A stretch of DNA of 10,429 bases from AWTP1-13 sp035550075 (GTDB taxonomy: Bacteria; Pseudomonadota; Alphaproteobacteria; Rhizobiales; Hyphomicrobiaceae), in NCBI GenBank assembly GCA_035550075.1, contig DASZQG010000170.1:1-10429 (forward strand), read 5' to 3'. This document shows positions 1 to 6,631 of this stretch, piece after piece (the first letter of the stretch is position 1; each line of letters opens with the position of its first letter). Under the pieces are notes generated by a model. That model ran no database searches. It was not told the DNA's origin and worked only from the letters and a program-made list of their open reading frames with translations. A program made the position numbers and the translations under genes.

Positions 1-458
1 TTCTTGTTGGCCTGCGCCTCCTCCAGGCTTTCGTTCGGGTCGGTGAAATAGGCGCACGAGTATTGCAGGTCACGGTCGAGAAACAGCTCGAACAGGTGGC
101 GGTTGAGATCGTAGTGGTGGGCGATGTTGGCCTGCGCCCGGCCGACGACATTGGCCTGGTAGGCGCTCGGCAGCACCACTGCGCTGGTGTCGCGCACGCG
201 CGGCATCAGGTTGAGCGCGAAGAAGTCGAGCACGTCGTAGAGCGTGCCTTCCTCCACGGTCAGCGTGCCGTCGACGTAGGCCTCGCCCATGTAGAGGTCA
301 GGCACCACCAGCATGCGGCGGAACGCCCGGGCGTCGGTGATGGCGATGGCCGCTCGCGGACCGGGTGCCGGGCCTTCCAGGACGTGCCGGCGGCCGTCCG
401 GATCGGTGACCTCGAGCCGGCCGCCGGTGATGGGCGGCGCTTTTGGCAGGGTCTGCAT
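1..458 (-). CDS. cfa: Cyclopropane-fatty-acyl-phospholipid synthase family protein, N-terminal part
   Basis: Family members transfer a methylene group from S-adenosylmethionine to double bonds of membrane phospholipid acyl chains, at the inner face of the membrane. Only the first 152 codons lie in the window, and the gene runs off the left edge. The translation begins MQTLPKAPPITGG and carries the family's N-terminal substrate-binding region. It includes NIAHHYDL (residues 111-118) and LQYSCAYF (131-138), the signature just before the SAM-binding methyltransferase domain. That domain itself lies outside the window. The ATG at 456-458 is preceded by a purine-rich GGAAGAGGAG ribosome-binding site, which supports this start. 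The gene follows the TRAP permease in the same direction after a gap of 149 bases, so it may have its own promoter. The family is fairly certain. Whether it is the true Cfa or a paralogue with a modified reaction cannot be decided from this fragment. Confidence 0.88.
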   Translation of the reverse strand, partial: MQTLPKAPPITGGRLEVTDPDGRRHVLEGPAPGPRAAIAITDARAFRRMLVVPDLYMGEAYVDGTLTVEEGTLYDVLDFFALNLMPRVRDTSAVVLPSAYQANVVGRAQANIAHHYDLNRHLFELFLDRDLQYSCAYFTDPNESLEEAQANK

Positions 459-504
459 GACGCGCTCCTCTTCCGAGAACGCCAAACGCGCCCGCCGCGC
501 GGCG

Positions 505-535
505 TGCCCCCGACAGCATAACGCACGCGGGGGCA
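505..535 (-). repeat. Inverted repeat upstream of the cfa-family gene
   Basis: TGCCCCC at 505-511 is perfectly complementary to GGGGGCA at 529-535, with 17 bases between. A second, mutually exclusive pairing is possible between GCGTGC at 502-507 and GCACGC at 523-528. On the minus strand the spacer holds TATGCT, a possible -10 box, but no convincing -35 box was found 17 bases upstream of it. No T-run follows the stem, so a classical terminator for the TRAP permease is not well supported. It could be an operator, a weak terminator or chance in GC-rich DNA. Confidence 0.3.
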
Positions 536-607
536 TTCACCGTTCCCTGGCGCCCAGGCGGTCGCTGCCTACCTGCCAGCGCGAATCGCGGGTGCAGTCC
601 CCACAAG

Positions 608-2614
608 CTACTGCATGCGGCCGCGCTCGGTGTCCACGATCTGGGGAACCGGGATCGGCTCGGCGAGCGGCTGGGCAGGCGCGTGGCCGATGTCGTAGCG
701 CTCGCGCCGGACCAGGAGCCAGTAGCCGATCAGCAGCAGCACCGGAATGCAGGTGATGGTGCCGAGGAATTCGTCCGGCCTCAGCAGGATGAAGAGCGAC
801 AAGCCCGCCAGAGCGAGGCGAATGACGATGTCAGTCGCCTTGGTGTCGGCGAAAGTCGCCTGCAGGCTGAAAGTGATGCCGACGGTCGACACCAGGATCA
901 GGCCCGCGGCCTGGAACTGGTCCACGCCCGGCTCAATCACCAGCTCGGGATGCACGAAAACGCCGGCCATCAGCGTGAACAGCGACACGCAGATCTGCAA
1001 CGCGCGATTGAGCGTGGTGTAGAAAGACGCGTTGGCGATCTTGGCGGTGACGGCGGCCACCAGGGAGGTCGGCGGGGTGAGCTCGCCCCACACGCCCAGG
1101 AAGAACGCGAAGAAGTGCACGACCCACGGGTTGACCCCGGCGCGGATCATGGGCGGCGCAATGACAATCGCGACCAGGATGTAGGTCGGCGCCGGCGGCA
1201 GGCCGGTGCCCAGCAGCGCGCCGAACAGGAAGGCGAGGATTACCATGGCGGCGAGGTTGACGCCGGCCAGGTTGATCAGGATCGAGCCGAGCTTGGTCGG
1301 CACGCCGGTGATGACAAGGGCGCCGGTCATGATCGCGAGCGTGGCCAGCAGAAGCGTCAGGTCGGACGTCATCTCGATGTAGGCATCGAGGAACTTGCGC
1401 ACCGGACGGATGAACTCTTCGAGCGACCATCCGTTCTCGACCAGCATGAAGAGCGCGTTGACGACGAACAGGAACGATCCGACGGCGATGAAAACGTAAA
1501 GCGCGGCGAACTGCGGCGCGAGGTTCCAGGCGGCCATCATGCCGATCAGGCCGATCATCACGCCCAGGAACGCCGCGAGGTTCACCACATCACGCCAGGA
1601 CAGAACCTGACGGAGCCCGGCGACGATGCGCAGGCGATAGCGCAGCGCCAGCAGATAGACCGAGGTCGCCACCGTCACGTAATAGATCAACGCCGGCACG
1701 TAGCCGCGCGCGACCACCTCGAAATAGCTTTTGCCCAGGAATTCGGCCATCAGAAACGCCGAAACGCCCATGACGGGCGGCATCAGCTGGCCGCCGAGCG
1801 AGGAGGCGGATTCGATGGCCGCCGCGGTCGCCCGCGGCATACCGGCGCCGATCATGGCCGGGATCGTGGCCGATCCGATGGTGATGGCGTTGGCGGCGCC
1901 GCTGCCGCTCACCGTGCCGACGCACATCGAGCCGACCACGGCGGACTGCGGTAGGGCGTGGGGGGAACGGAGTGCAACGCGCTTGGTGGCGCGCAGCAGC
2001 GAATCGATGCAGCCGAACCCGCTCAGGGTCCCGAGCACGAGCAGAAACGCGGCGATGACGGTGAGAGCGATCTGCGGCAGGTTGGAGAAGACGCCGGTCG
2101 CCGTCTCCACGCTCATGGCGGTGCCGACTCGCCACCAGCTCAGCCCGCCATGGGCGAACATGCCGGGCACCAGGTAGCCGTAGACCGCATACAGCACCAG
2201 AATGATGTTGAGGATGAAGAGCGGCATATGCCGCTTGCGCGCATATTCCAGCACCAGCAGCGTCATGACGGTGCCCATGAGCAGGTCAGTTCCGTTCCAG
2301 TCGCCTGCGCGCTCCGTGCCGAGTGCGTAGTATTCCGTGTGCATGTAATAGGAAACAGCGAACGCAAGGCCGATGTAGAGTGCCGCGATCACATAATTGG
2401 CGACCATCGGCAGGCCCGGATACAGGTCGTTCTCGCGCAGCGACAACAGGACGAACAGCACGAAGGCGACAGGAACCAGTGTCATCGCCAGCAGCGTGGG
2501 GCCGCCGTCGCTGGTCCAGAAATAGTGGAACAGATAGACGAAGAAGAAGATCGCCACGGCGTAGTAGGCATAGTCGACTACGACGTGCGGGCGGGCGGCG
2601 GATTGGGCTGTCAT
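608..2614 (-). CDS. TRAP transporter fused permease (TAXI type, DctQ-DctM fusion)
   Basis: This is the inner-membrane permease of a tripartite ATP-independent periplasmic transporter, which imports organic solutes using an ion gradient. The 668-residue protein is mostly hydrophobic. An N-terminal part of about four membrane segments (about residues 10-150) corresponds to the small DctQ subunit. It is followed by the large DctM-like part. Family landmarks are visible at residues 236-292 (GSGAANAITIGSATIP, then SSLGGQLMPPVMG and FLMAEF) and again at about 468-520 (LGTGLPPAPTYIL, then GELTPPTSL). The same frame opens earlier at a TTG at 2629. I prefer the ATG at 2614, since neither start has a good ribosome-binding site and ATG is the stronger codon. 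The gene follows its binding-protein gene by 84 bases with a stem-loop between. The substrate cannot be read from the sequence. The gene ends in TAG. Confidence 0.93.
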   Translation of the reverse strand: MTAQSAARPHVVVDYAYYAVAIFFFVYLFHYFWTSDGGPTLLAMTLVPVAFVLFVLLSLRENDLYPGLPMVANYVIAALYIGLAFAVSYYMHTEYYALGTERAGDWNGTDLLMGTVMTLLVLEYARKRHMPLFILNIILVLYAVYGYLVPGMFAHGGLSWWRVGTAMSVETATGVFSNLPQIALTVIAAFLLVLGTLSGFGCIDSLLRATKRVALRSPHALPQSAVVGSMCVGTVSGSGAANAITIGSATIPAMIGAGMPRATAAAIESASSLGGQLMPPVMGVSAFLMAEFLGKSYFEVVARGYVPALIYYVTVATSVYLLALRYRLRIVAGLRQVLSWRDVVNLAAFLGVMIGLIGMMAAWNLAPQFAALYVFIAVGSFLFVVNALFMLVENGWSLEEFIRPVRKFLDAYIEMTSDLTLLLATLAIMTGALVITGVPTKLGSILINLAGVNLAAMVILAFLFGALLGTGLPPAPTYILVAIVIAPPMIRAGVNPWVVHFFAFFLGVWGELTPPTSLVAAVTAKIANASFYTTLNRALQICVSLFTLMAGVFVHPELVIEPGVDQFQAAGLILVSTVGITFSLQATFADTKATDIVIRLALAGLSLFILLRPDEFLGTITCIPVLLLIGYWLLVRRERYDIGHAPAQPLAEPIPVPQIVDTERGRMQ

Positions 2615-2639
2615 GGCGCGCTCGTGCAATTGAGTTGGG

Positions 2640-2668
2640 CCAGCGGGCGCCCACCGGTCGCCCGCTGG
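2640..2668 (-). promoter_or_regulatory. Stem-loop between binding-protein and permease genes
   Basis: A perfect 10-bp stem is formed by CCAGCGGGCG at 2640-2649 and CGCCCGCTGG at 2659-2668, with a 9-base loop. It lies 30 bases after the stop of the binding-protein gene and 25 bases before the permease ATG. No T-run follows, so it is unlikely to be a full intrinsic terminator. In binding-protein-dependent transport operons such structures often protect the upstream message or cause partial termination, giving more binding protein than permease. That role is inferred here; the hairpin itself is directly visible. Confidence 0.7.
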
Positions 2669-2698
2669 TTGTCTCGCGTCTTCAGCGGACCGGGTTCG

Positions 2699-3724
2699 CT
2701 ACTTGGCGATCCTGTTATCCCACTTCGCGTCCCAGACGCCCTTCTCGCGCATCCATTTGGCAAGGCCCGGGTGCACGGGCACGAGATCCACCGACGATTC
2801 CACGCCGCGCCGCTCGAAACCCTTCATGTCCTTGGCGATCTGCGCGAAGGTCGGGTCCACCTTCGCCAGGTCAACGGCGTTCTTCTCGATGATCGTCAGC
2901 ATCTGGTAGACGTCGGCTTCGGATACGTTCAGGCCAACGTTGAAGCCGTAGTAGAACGGCAGCTCGATCACCTTGTCGCCGTGCACGTCGCGATGGAAGA
3001 CCTTGGGATCGACCTCGGCGATGGTGAAGCCTTTCTTTTTCAGCTCGGCGATCTCCTCCGGGCTCGGGTTGAGCACCGCCCAGTCCGCTGCCAGTGAGGC
3101 CTCCGAAAGCCACGGCGGTGGGGCGCTCTCAGAACCAGTGTAGATCGTCATCGCGTCGATGGCGCCGGATTCGAGCTGTGAACCGGCCGTCGCCAAGTCC
3201 ACCTGCACGTAGTTGAAATCGACATTCAACGCACGCAGGCCGCGCTCCGTCTGGGCGCGGGTATCGAATGGCAGTGGGCCCGTGAACACGCGCTTGCCAG
3301 CAAGATCGCCCCACTTCTTGATCTTGTCCTTGTTGCGCACGTGCACGGCGAGGCCAACCTCAATGGTGTTCGACCAGAACGACTGCATGGGCATCCGCTG
3401 CACGCGCGCCTTGAAGCCCTTGAAGCGAGCCGTATCGGTTGCGAATTCGTGATAGGCCACGTCCGAGCCGTAGAAACCGTCGAGTTCATTGGTCGCGAAA
3501 CCTTTGACGGTGGTGATAGCGCCGGCGGTCGGCAGGACGGAGATGCGGTACTTCGGCATCTCTTTGTTCAGGATATTCGATAAGGCGACCAGCGCCTTGT
3601 GGCCGGATGATCCGACGGGAGGGGTTCCCCACTTGAGCTCGATGGGGTCGGCCGACCATGCCGAAGAGGCCGTCATCCCCATCAGGGCGACAGCGGCGAC
3701 GGTGGTCAAAACACGGTTCAGCAT
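2699..3724 (-). CDS. TAXI-family TRAP transporter solute-binding protein
   Basis: This is a periplasmic binding protein that captures the substrate and delivers it to the TRAP permease encoded just downstream. The protein has 341 residues, close to the usual length for the family. Residues 1 to about 22-25 form a Sec signal peptide: a short positive start, a hydrophobic stretch TVAAVALMGM, then SSAWSA before the mature DPIELKWG. The mature N-terminus has the TAXI pattern, with a glycine-rich GTPPVGSSGHKAL, then LPTAGAITTVKGFATNELDG and YGSDVAYHEF. The ATG at 3722-3724 is preceded by GAGAGGAAA at good spacing. This is the first gene of the transporter pair, and the roughly 166-base gap upstream probably holds its promoter. 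Pairing with a fused permease is typical of TAXI systems. Known TAXI substrates include glutamate and other carboxylates, but the ligand here is unknown. Confidence 0.93.
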   Translation of the reverse strand: MLNRVLTTVAAVALMGMTASSAWSADPIELKWGTPPVGSSGHKALVALSNILNKEMPKYRISVLPTAGAITTVKGFATNELDGFYGSDVAYHEFATDTARFKGFKARVQRMPMQSFWSNTIEVGLAVHVRNKDKIKKWGDLAGKRVFTGPLPFDTRAQTERGLRALNVDFNYVQVDLATAGSQLESGAIDAMTIYTGSESAPPPWLSEASLAADWAVLNPSPEEIAELKKKGFTIAEVDPKVFHRDVHGDKVIELPFYYGFNVGLNVSEADVYQMLTIIEKNAVDLAKVDPTFAQIAKDMKGFERRGVESSVDLVPVHPGLAKWMREKGVWDAKWDNRIAK

Positions 3725-3812
3725 AGACGTTTCCTCTCAATTCCTGCTTGTTACCCAGTCCAGCCTATGCCGCCTGGGCCCAGCGCCGAGCATTCAACAG
3801 CCTCAAATTTCT

Positions 3813-3834
3813 AATCGCAACCCACGAATCGCAA
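3813..3834. repeat. Direct repeat in the gap upstream of the TAXI binding-protein gene
   Basis: The octamer AATCGCAA occurs at 3813-3820 and again at 3827-3834, 14 bases apart start to start. On the minus strand this reads as two TTGCGATT copies about 90-110 bases before the binding-protein ATG. The gap at 3725-3890 is visibly richer in A and T than the coding DNA around it and should contain the transporter promoter. I found no confident -35/-10 pair and no clear terminator for leuD here. The repeat could be a pair of regulator half-sites or chance. Confidence 0.3.
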
Positions 3835-3890
3835 AATGCCGCGCAGGGTTTATTCCAGGCGGCAAAAATTTGCGGGCGTGCTGCGAAGGT

Positions 3891-4496
3891 CTATGCCCAG
3901 GGACGCGCAGCCTGCGCGGTGCTCTCGAAAGCGGAGATCGCCTTCTCATTCTGGAGCGTGAGACCGATGTTGTCGAGGCCTTCGAGCAGGCAGCGCTTGC
4001 GGAACGCATCGATGTCGAATTTCACGACGCCGCCGTCGGGGCCGCGCACCTCCTGCTTCTCCAGGTCGATCGTCAGTGTGGCGTTGGCCCCGCGGTTGGC
4101 GTCGTCCATCAGCTTCTCGAGGTCCTCCGGCGAGACCTTGATCGGCAGGATGCCGTTCTGGAAGCAGTTGTTGTAGAAAATATCGGCGAACGAGGTGGAG
4201 ATCACGCAGCGGATGCCGAAGTCGAGCAGCGCCCAGGGTGCGTGCTCGCGCGAGGAGCCGCAGCCGAAGTTCTCGCCGGCGACCAGGATCTGCGCCTTGC
4301 GATAGGCCGGCTTGTTGAGCACGAAGTCGGGTTTCTCGTTGCCGTTCTCGTCGTAGCGCAGCTCGAAGAACAGACTCTTGCCGAGCCCGGTGCGCTTGAT
4401 GGTTTTCAGGAACTGCTTGGGGATGATGGCGTCGGTGTCGACGTTGATCATCGGCAGGGGGGCGGCAACGCCCGTCAACGTCGTGAATTTCTCCAT
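3891..4496 (-). CDS. leuD: 3-isopropylmalate dehydratase small subunit LeuD
   Basis: LeuD is the small subunit of isopropylmalate isomerase, which with the iron-sulfur subunit LeuC converts 2-isopropylmalate to 3-isopropylmalate in leucine biosynthesis in the cytoplasm. The protein has 201 residues, the normal full length. It begins MEKFTTLTGVAAPLPMINVDTD and carries the swivel-domain landmarks DTDAIIP (residues 20-26) and GENFGCGSSREH (74-85), followed by APWAL. The ATG at 4494-4496 has a GGAG ribosome-binding site eight bases upstream. The gene ends in TAG. A small unrecognised gene precedes it by 24 bases and is probably co-transcribed. leuC is not in the window, so the two subunits are not immediate neighbours here. 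Confidence 0.97.
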   Translation of the reverse strand: MEKFTTLTGVAAPLPMINVDTDAIIPKQFLKTIKRTGLGKSLFFELRYDENGNEKPDFVLNKPAYRKAQILVAGENFGCGSSREHAPWALLDFGIRCVISTSFADIFYNNCFQNGILPIKVSPEDLEKLMDDANRGANATLTIDLEKQEVRGPDGGVVKFDIDAFRKRCLLEGLDNIGLTLQNEKAISAFESTAQAARPWA

Positions 4497-4520
4497 GACC
4501 GTGCCGTATCTCCAGTTGGT

Positions 4521-4952
4521 TCAGGCCCTCAGCCTGTCGGCCAGCGCCCGGAAGTAGCCTTCCGCCTCGAGCAGGCGTTCGACGCGTGTTGCGTCCACCG
4601 CGCGCACGGCGGTGCGGATCGGCGCCTTGCCGGCGAGCTGATCCAGCCGCTTTTTAACGCCAGCAAGCTTGCGTCCGTCAAGATCATGCTCGAGCGCCTT
4701 GACGATGTCCTCGACGTAGCCGGCGATGCGGCCAAGCTCGCGAATGGCATCGCGCGCAGCCTGGGCGCCGGCCGGGTTCTTCTCCAGCGTGGCAAAGGCG
4801 GCCGCGGCGCGGGCCAGGGTGTCGGCGATCTTCTCGGCATAGCGCGCCACGCTCTCGCGGCGGCCGGCTTCCAGGCCGAGCAGGACCTCATGCCAGCGGT
4901 GGATGGTCTCGGACAGGCCGAGCAGCTTCCAGGTGTAGTCGAAAAGGCGCAT
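4521..4952 (-). CDS. Unrecognised helical protein upstream of leuD
   Basis: I do not recognise this 143-residue protein. It starts MRLFDYTWKLLGLSETIHRWHE and ends in FRALADRLRA. It is rich in Ala, Leu, Arg, Glu and Asp with heptad-like spacing, lacks cysteine, and has no signal peptide or membrane segment. A small cytoplasmic helical bundle is the likeliest fold. The coding evidence is a clean frame with sensible amino-acid content and tight spacing of 24 bases to leuD. The start is uncertain. The ATG at 4952 gives the chosen form; an in-frame ATG at 4985 would add 11 residues (MGDPPRFAGLP). Neither has a clear ribosome-binding site. The frame also stays open further upstream, but that stretch overlaps the exported peptidase gene and reads as a shadow. 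Its position suggests, but does not show, a link to leucine synthesis. Confidence 0.7.
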   Translation of the reverse strand: MRLFDYTWKLLGLSETIHRWHEVLLGLEAGRRESVARYAEKIADTLARAAAAFATLEKNPAGAQAARDAIRELGRIAGYVEDIVKALEHDLDGRKLAGVKKRLDQLAGKAPIRTAVRAVDATRVERLLEAEGYFRALADRLRA

Positions 4953-5041
4953 GGGCAGGCCGGCGAAACGTGGCGGATCGCCCATGCTACGGAAGGGTGG
5001 GGGCGCGGGGATAAGGTCCCGGCAGATTGGTTTCCGTGCCG

Positions 5042-5560
5042 CTACCTGACCCTGCGGTCGTTGTAGCACTGGCGCATGGCCTCGCAGCGGTGCGAGCCCT
5101 GGAAGTGCATGCTGTCGCCCTTGGCGGGCGAGATGAACTTGCACACCTCCTCCAGCCCCTCCGGCGTCAGCCAGCCCATGCGCCGGCCGCGCTGGACCGC
5201 GAAGCAGTCGGCAGTCTCCTCGTCCGGCCCGCGATACTGGTGGCCGCACTCGTGGGCGTGGATCCACAACTTGACGGGAGTAGAGACCTTATCGAGCAGC
5301 TTGAAGTTGAGGATGAGGAAGCCGGGGTAGGCGGCGCCGTAGTCGTCGAGCGTGTTGTCGATCACCGTCGGCCGCTTGCCGCAGAGCACTTTGCGATGGT
5401 CGATGACGAGATCTCCGCTGGGGACGATCTTCGCGTCGCCGCCGACATGGGCGACGTATTCTTCCGGCGTCGGGCCGGCTTTGGCGGGCATCGGGCCGGC
5501 GACAACGGCCACGGCCAATGCTGCCAATGCGATGCCCCTCAATCCAGCCCCCTGCCGCAT
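5042..5560 (-). CDS. Exported cysteine-rich protein with HECGH zinc-peptidase motif
   Basis: This is a 172-residue protein with an N-terminal signal peptide. Positive residues are followed by a hydrophobic stretch ALAALAVAVVAG and an AKA cleavage site near residue 28, so it should act in the periplasm or outside the cell. Residues 99-107 read WIHAHECGH, an HExxH zinc site. EETADCFAV follows at 114-122, resembling the E-x-x-A-D third-ligand motif of gluzincin-type peptidases. Six cysteines (about 60, 105, 119, 140, 159, 165) could form disulfides after export, although C105 lies inside the zinc motif. The ATG at 5558-5560 has AGAGGG just upstream. The same frame opens earlier at a TTG at 5611, which would bury the signal peptide behind 17 residues, so I reject it. 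Peptidase activity is inferred from the motifs only, and the substrate is unknown. Confidence 0.8.
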   Translation of the reverse strand: MRQGAGLRGIALAALAVAVVAGPMPAKAGPTPEEYVAHVGGDAKIVPSGDLVIDHRKVLCGKRPTVIDNTLDDYGAAYPGFLILNFKLLDKVSTPVKLWIHAHECGHQYRGPDEETADCFAVQRGRRMGWLTPEGLEEVCKFISPAKGDSMHFQGSHRCEAMRQCYNDRRVR

Positions 5561-5606
5561 TATCCCTCTGAAAACGCTAAATACCTTCCCGCGCCGGCCT
5601 GGCCTT

Positions 5607-5655
5607 GGCAACGGCTACTTTGCCGCGCGGCGACTTCTGCGCGGCACCTGTTGCC
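5607..5655 (-). terminator. Two-part stem-loop between the two zincin genes
   Basis: TGCCGCGC at 5621-5628 pairs perfectly with GCGCGGCA at 5639-5646, giving an 8-bp stem and a 10-base loop. Outside it, GGCAAC at 5607-5612 pairs with GTTGCC at 5650-5655, enclosing the inner hairpin across an uneven internal loop. The structure starts 8 bases after the stop of the upstream minimal zincin gene and ends 46 bases before the start of the exported protein. No T-run follows on the minus strand, so it may be a weak or factor-assisted terminator or a message-stabilising element. Confidence 0.5.
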
Positions 5656-5663
5656 GCCTTCAA

Positions 5664-6080
5664 TCACGTGTCTGCCTCGGCCTCGATTCGCGCCATGTCG
5701 GCGTCCGACAAACCGAAGTGGTGGCCGATTTCATGAATGAGAACGTGCGAGACGAGCCGATCCAGCGGTTCCTCGTGCTCGGCCCAGTAGTCAAGCAGGG
5801 CCCGGCGGTAAAGAAAAATCATATCAGGCCCGCGCGGGAGGTCCATGACGCTGCGCCGGTCGAGGCTGACGCCCTGGTACAGGCCCATCAGGTCGAAGGG
5901 GCTGTCGATGTTCAACTCGCGCAGCACCTCCTCGGTGGCAAAGTCGTCCACCCGGATGACGACATCACCGCACATGTTGCGGAAGTCGGCCGGCAGGCCC
6001 TGCCACGCGGCGGCCGCCAGCGCCTCGATGTCGGCGAGGCTCGGCGCCTGCCTGCGCTGCCAGTGTCTGCCGCCGCTCAC
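5664..6080 (-). CDS. Metallopeptidase family protein, minimal zincin type (PF06262, DUF1025)
   Basis: This is a small predicted cytoplasmic zinc metallopeptidase of 138 residues. The C-terminal part contains HEIGHHFGLSD at residues 116-126, the HExxHxxGxxD metzincin-like zinc signature. Before it come family-typical stretches: LPADFRNM, LGLYQG-like MGLYQGVSL, and a PRGPDMIFLYRRALLDYW segment. There is no signal peptide. Two GTG starts are possible. The one at 6080 (MSGGRHWQ) is preceded by GAGG at six bases and is preferred. The one at 6107 would add nine residues (MGSSGARQR) and has no good site. The family is recognised confidently, but its physiological substrate is poorly known. The gene lies 74 bases after an ACT-domain-like gene and 103 bases before the exported HECGH protein. 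The two zincins share no obvious similarity outside the zinc motif. Confidence 0.88.
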   Translation of the reverse strand: MSGGRHWQRRQAPSLADIEALAAAAWQGLPADFRNMCGDVVIRVDDFATEEVLRELNIDSPFDLMGLYQGVSLDRRSVMDLPRGPDMIFLYRRALLDYWAEHEEPLDRLVSHVLIHEIGHHFGLSDADMARIEAEADT

Positions 6081-6154
6081 CCTTTGCCTCGCACCCGACG
6101 ATCCCACGCTCAGGGATGAAGATAGGGTGCCGGCCGGACCTCGGACAGGGCCGC

Positions 6155-6466
6155 TCAGGCTTCCTGCTCGATCACCGTCATGACCTGGCGCACGCCGACC
6201 ACGGCGCGCAATGCGAACTCGACCAGCTCGGCCGTGCGCGGGGCAACGCCGGCAAGCCGCAGATCGACGGTCAGCTCGCTTCCGTCGCCGGATTCGCGGC
6301 TGGCATGCACGCGCGAGGGCACGGCGCCGAGCTTGGCAACCGGCTCGATCAGGCGCGGCAGCAGGCCCGGGTCGGCGGGGGCGGTTACGAAGTAGAAAGC
6401 GCGGACGGTTGCGGCGGCGGCGCGCGGCGCAAGGAGGCCCGCGGCGGCAACGGCTTGGGAAGTCAT
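6155..6466 (-). CDS. Small ACT-domain-like protein
   Basis: This 103-residue protein resembles a single ACT domain, the small beta-alpha-beta-beta-alpha-beta fold that binds amino acids and regulates metabolic enzymes, for example the small subunit of acetolactate synthase. Residues from about 22 on show the pattern: a first strand VRAFYFVTA, then DPGLLPRLIEPVAKLGAVPSR (loop and helix), strands around RVHASRESG and ELTVDLRLAGV, a helix RTAELVEFALRAV, and a last strand VRQVMTVIEQ. The Ala-rich first 20 residues look like a linker; they are hydrophobic but lack a proper export signal. The ATG at 6464-6466 has AGGA about eleven bases upstream. No catalytic gene accompanies it, so a free-standing regulator is likely but unproven. 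The family call rests on pattern and not on an exact motif. Confidence 0.7.
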   Translation of the reverse strand: MTSQAVAAAGLLAPRAAAATVRAFYFVTAPADPGLLPRLIEPVAKLGAVPSRVHASRESGDGSELTVDLRLAGVAPRTAELVEFALRAVVGVRQVMTVIEQEA

Positions 6467-6511
6467 GGGATTTCAGTCCTTACAGGAGATGCGAAACGAA
6501 CAACGGCTCAA

Positions 6512-6537
6512 GCCCGGCGCCCTTAGGCTGCCGGGGC
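6512..6537 (-). promoter_or_regulatory. Stem-loop in the gap before the ACT-domain-like gene
   Basis: CCCGGC at 6513-6518 pairs with GCCGGG at 6530-6535. Inside it, after a one-base bulge, GCC at 6519-6521 can pair with GGC at 6526-6528, closing a four-base loop. The structure lies between the DUF3147 gene (stop at 6632) and the ACT-domain-like gene (start at 6466), 46 bases before the latter. A T-richer stretch follows at some distance on the minus strand, but no clean T-run. It may terminate the upstream message or act as a leader element. The rest of the 165-base gap shows nothing recognisable. Confidence 0.35.
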
Positions 6538-6631
6538 GTTAATTCGCGCAATCACCATGCACAGACTGGTCATGGGGCGGGATATATCGAAGCCGCGTTA
6601 AGATTTCAAGAATGGCCGCGACAATAGGGGC

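Noticed and set aside
2615..2629. TTG start adding five residues to the TRAP permease
   Set aside because: It has no ribosome-binding site, and the ATG at 2614 gives a normal N-terminus for the family.
3489..5066. 525-codon open frame on the plus strand
   Set aside because: It runs opposite the binding protein start, leuD and the helical gene, crosses intergenic DNA, and shows no recognisable protein features.
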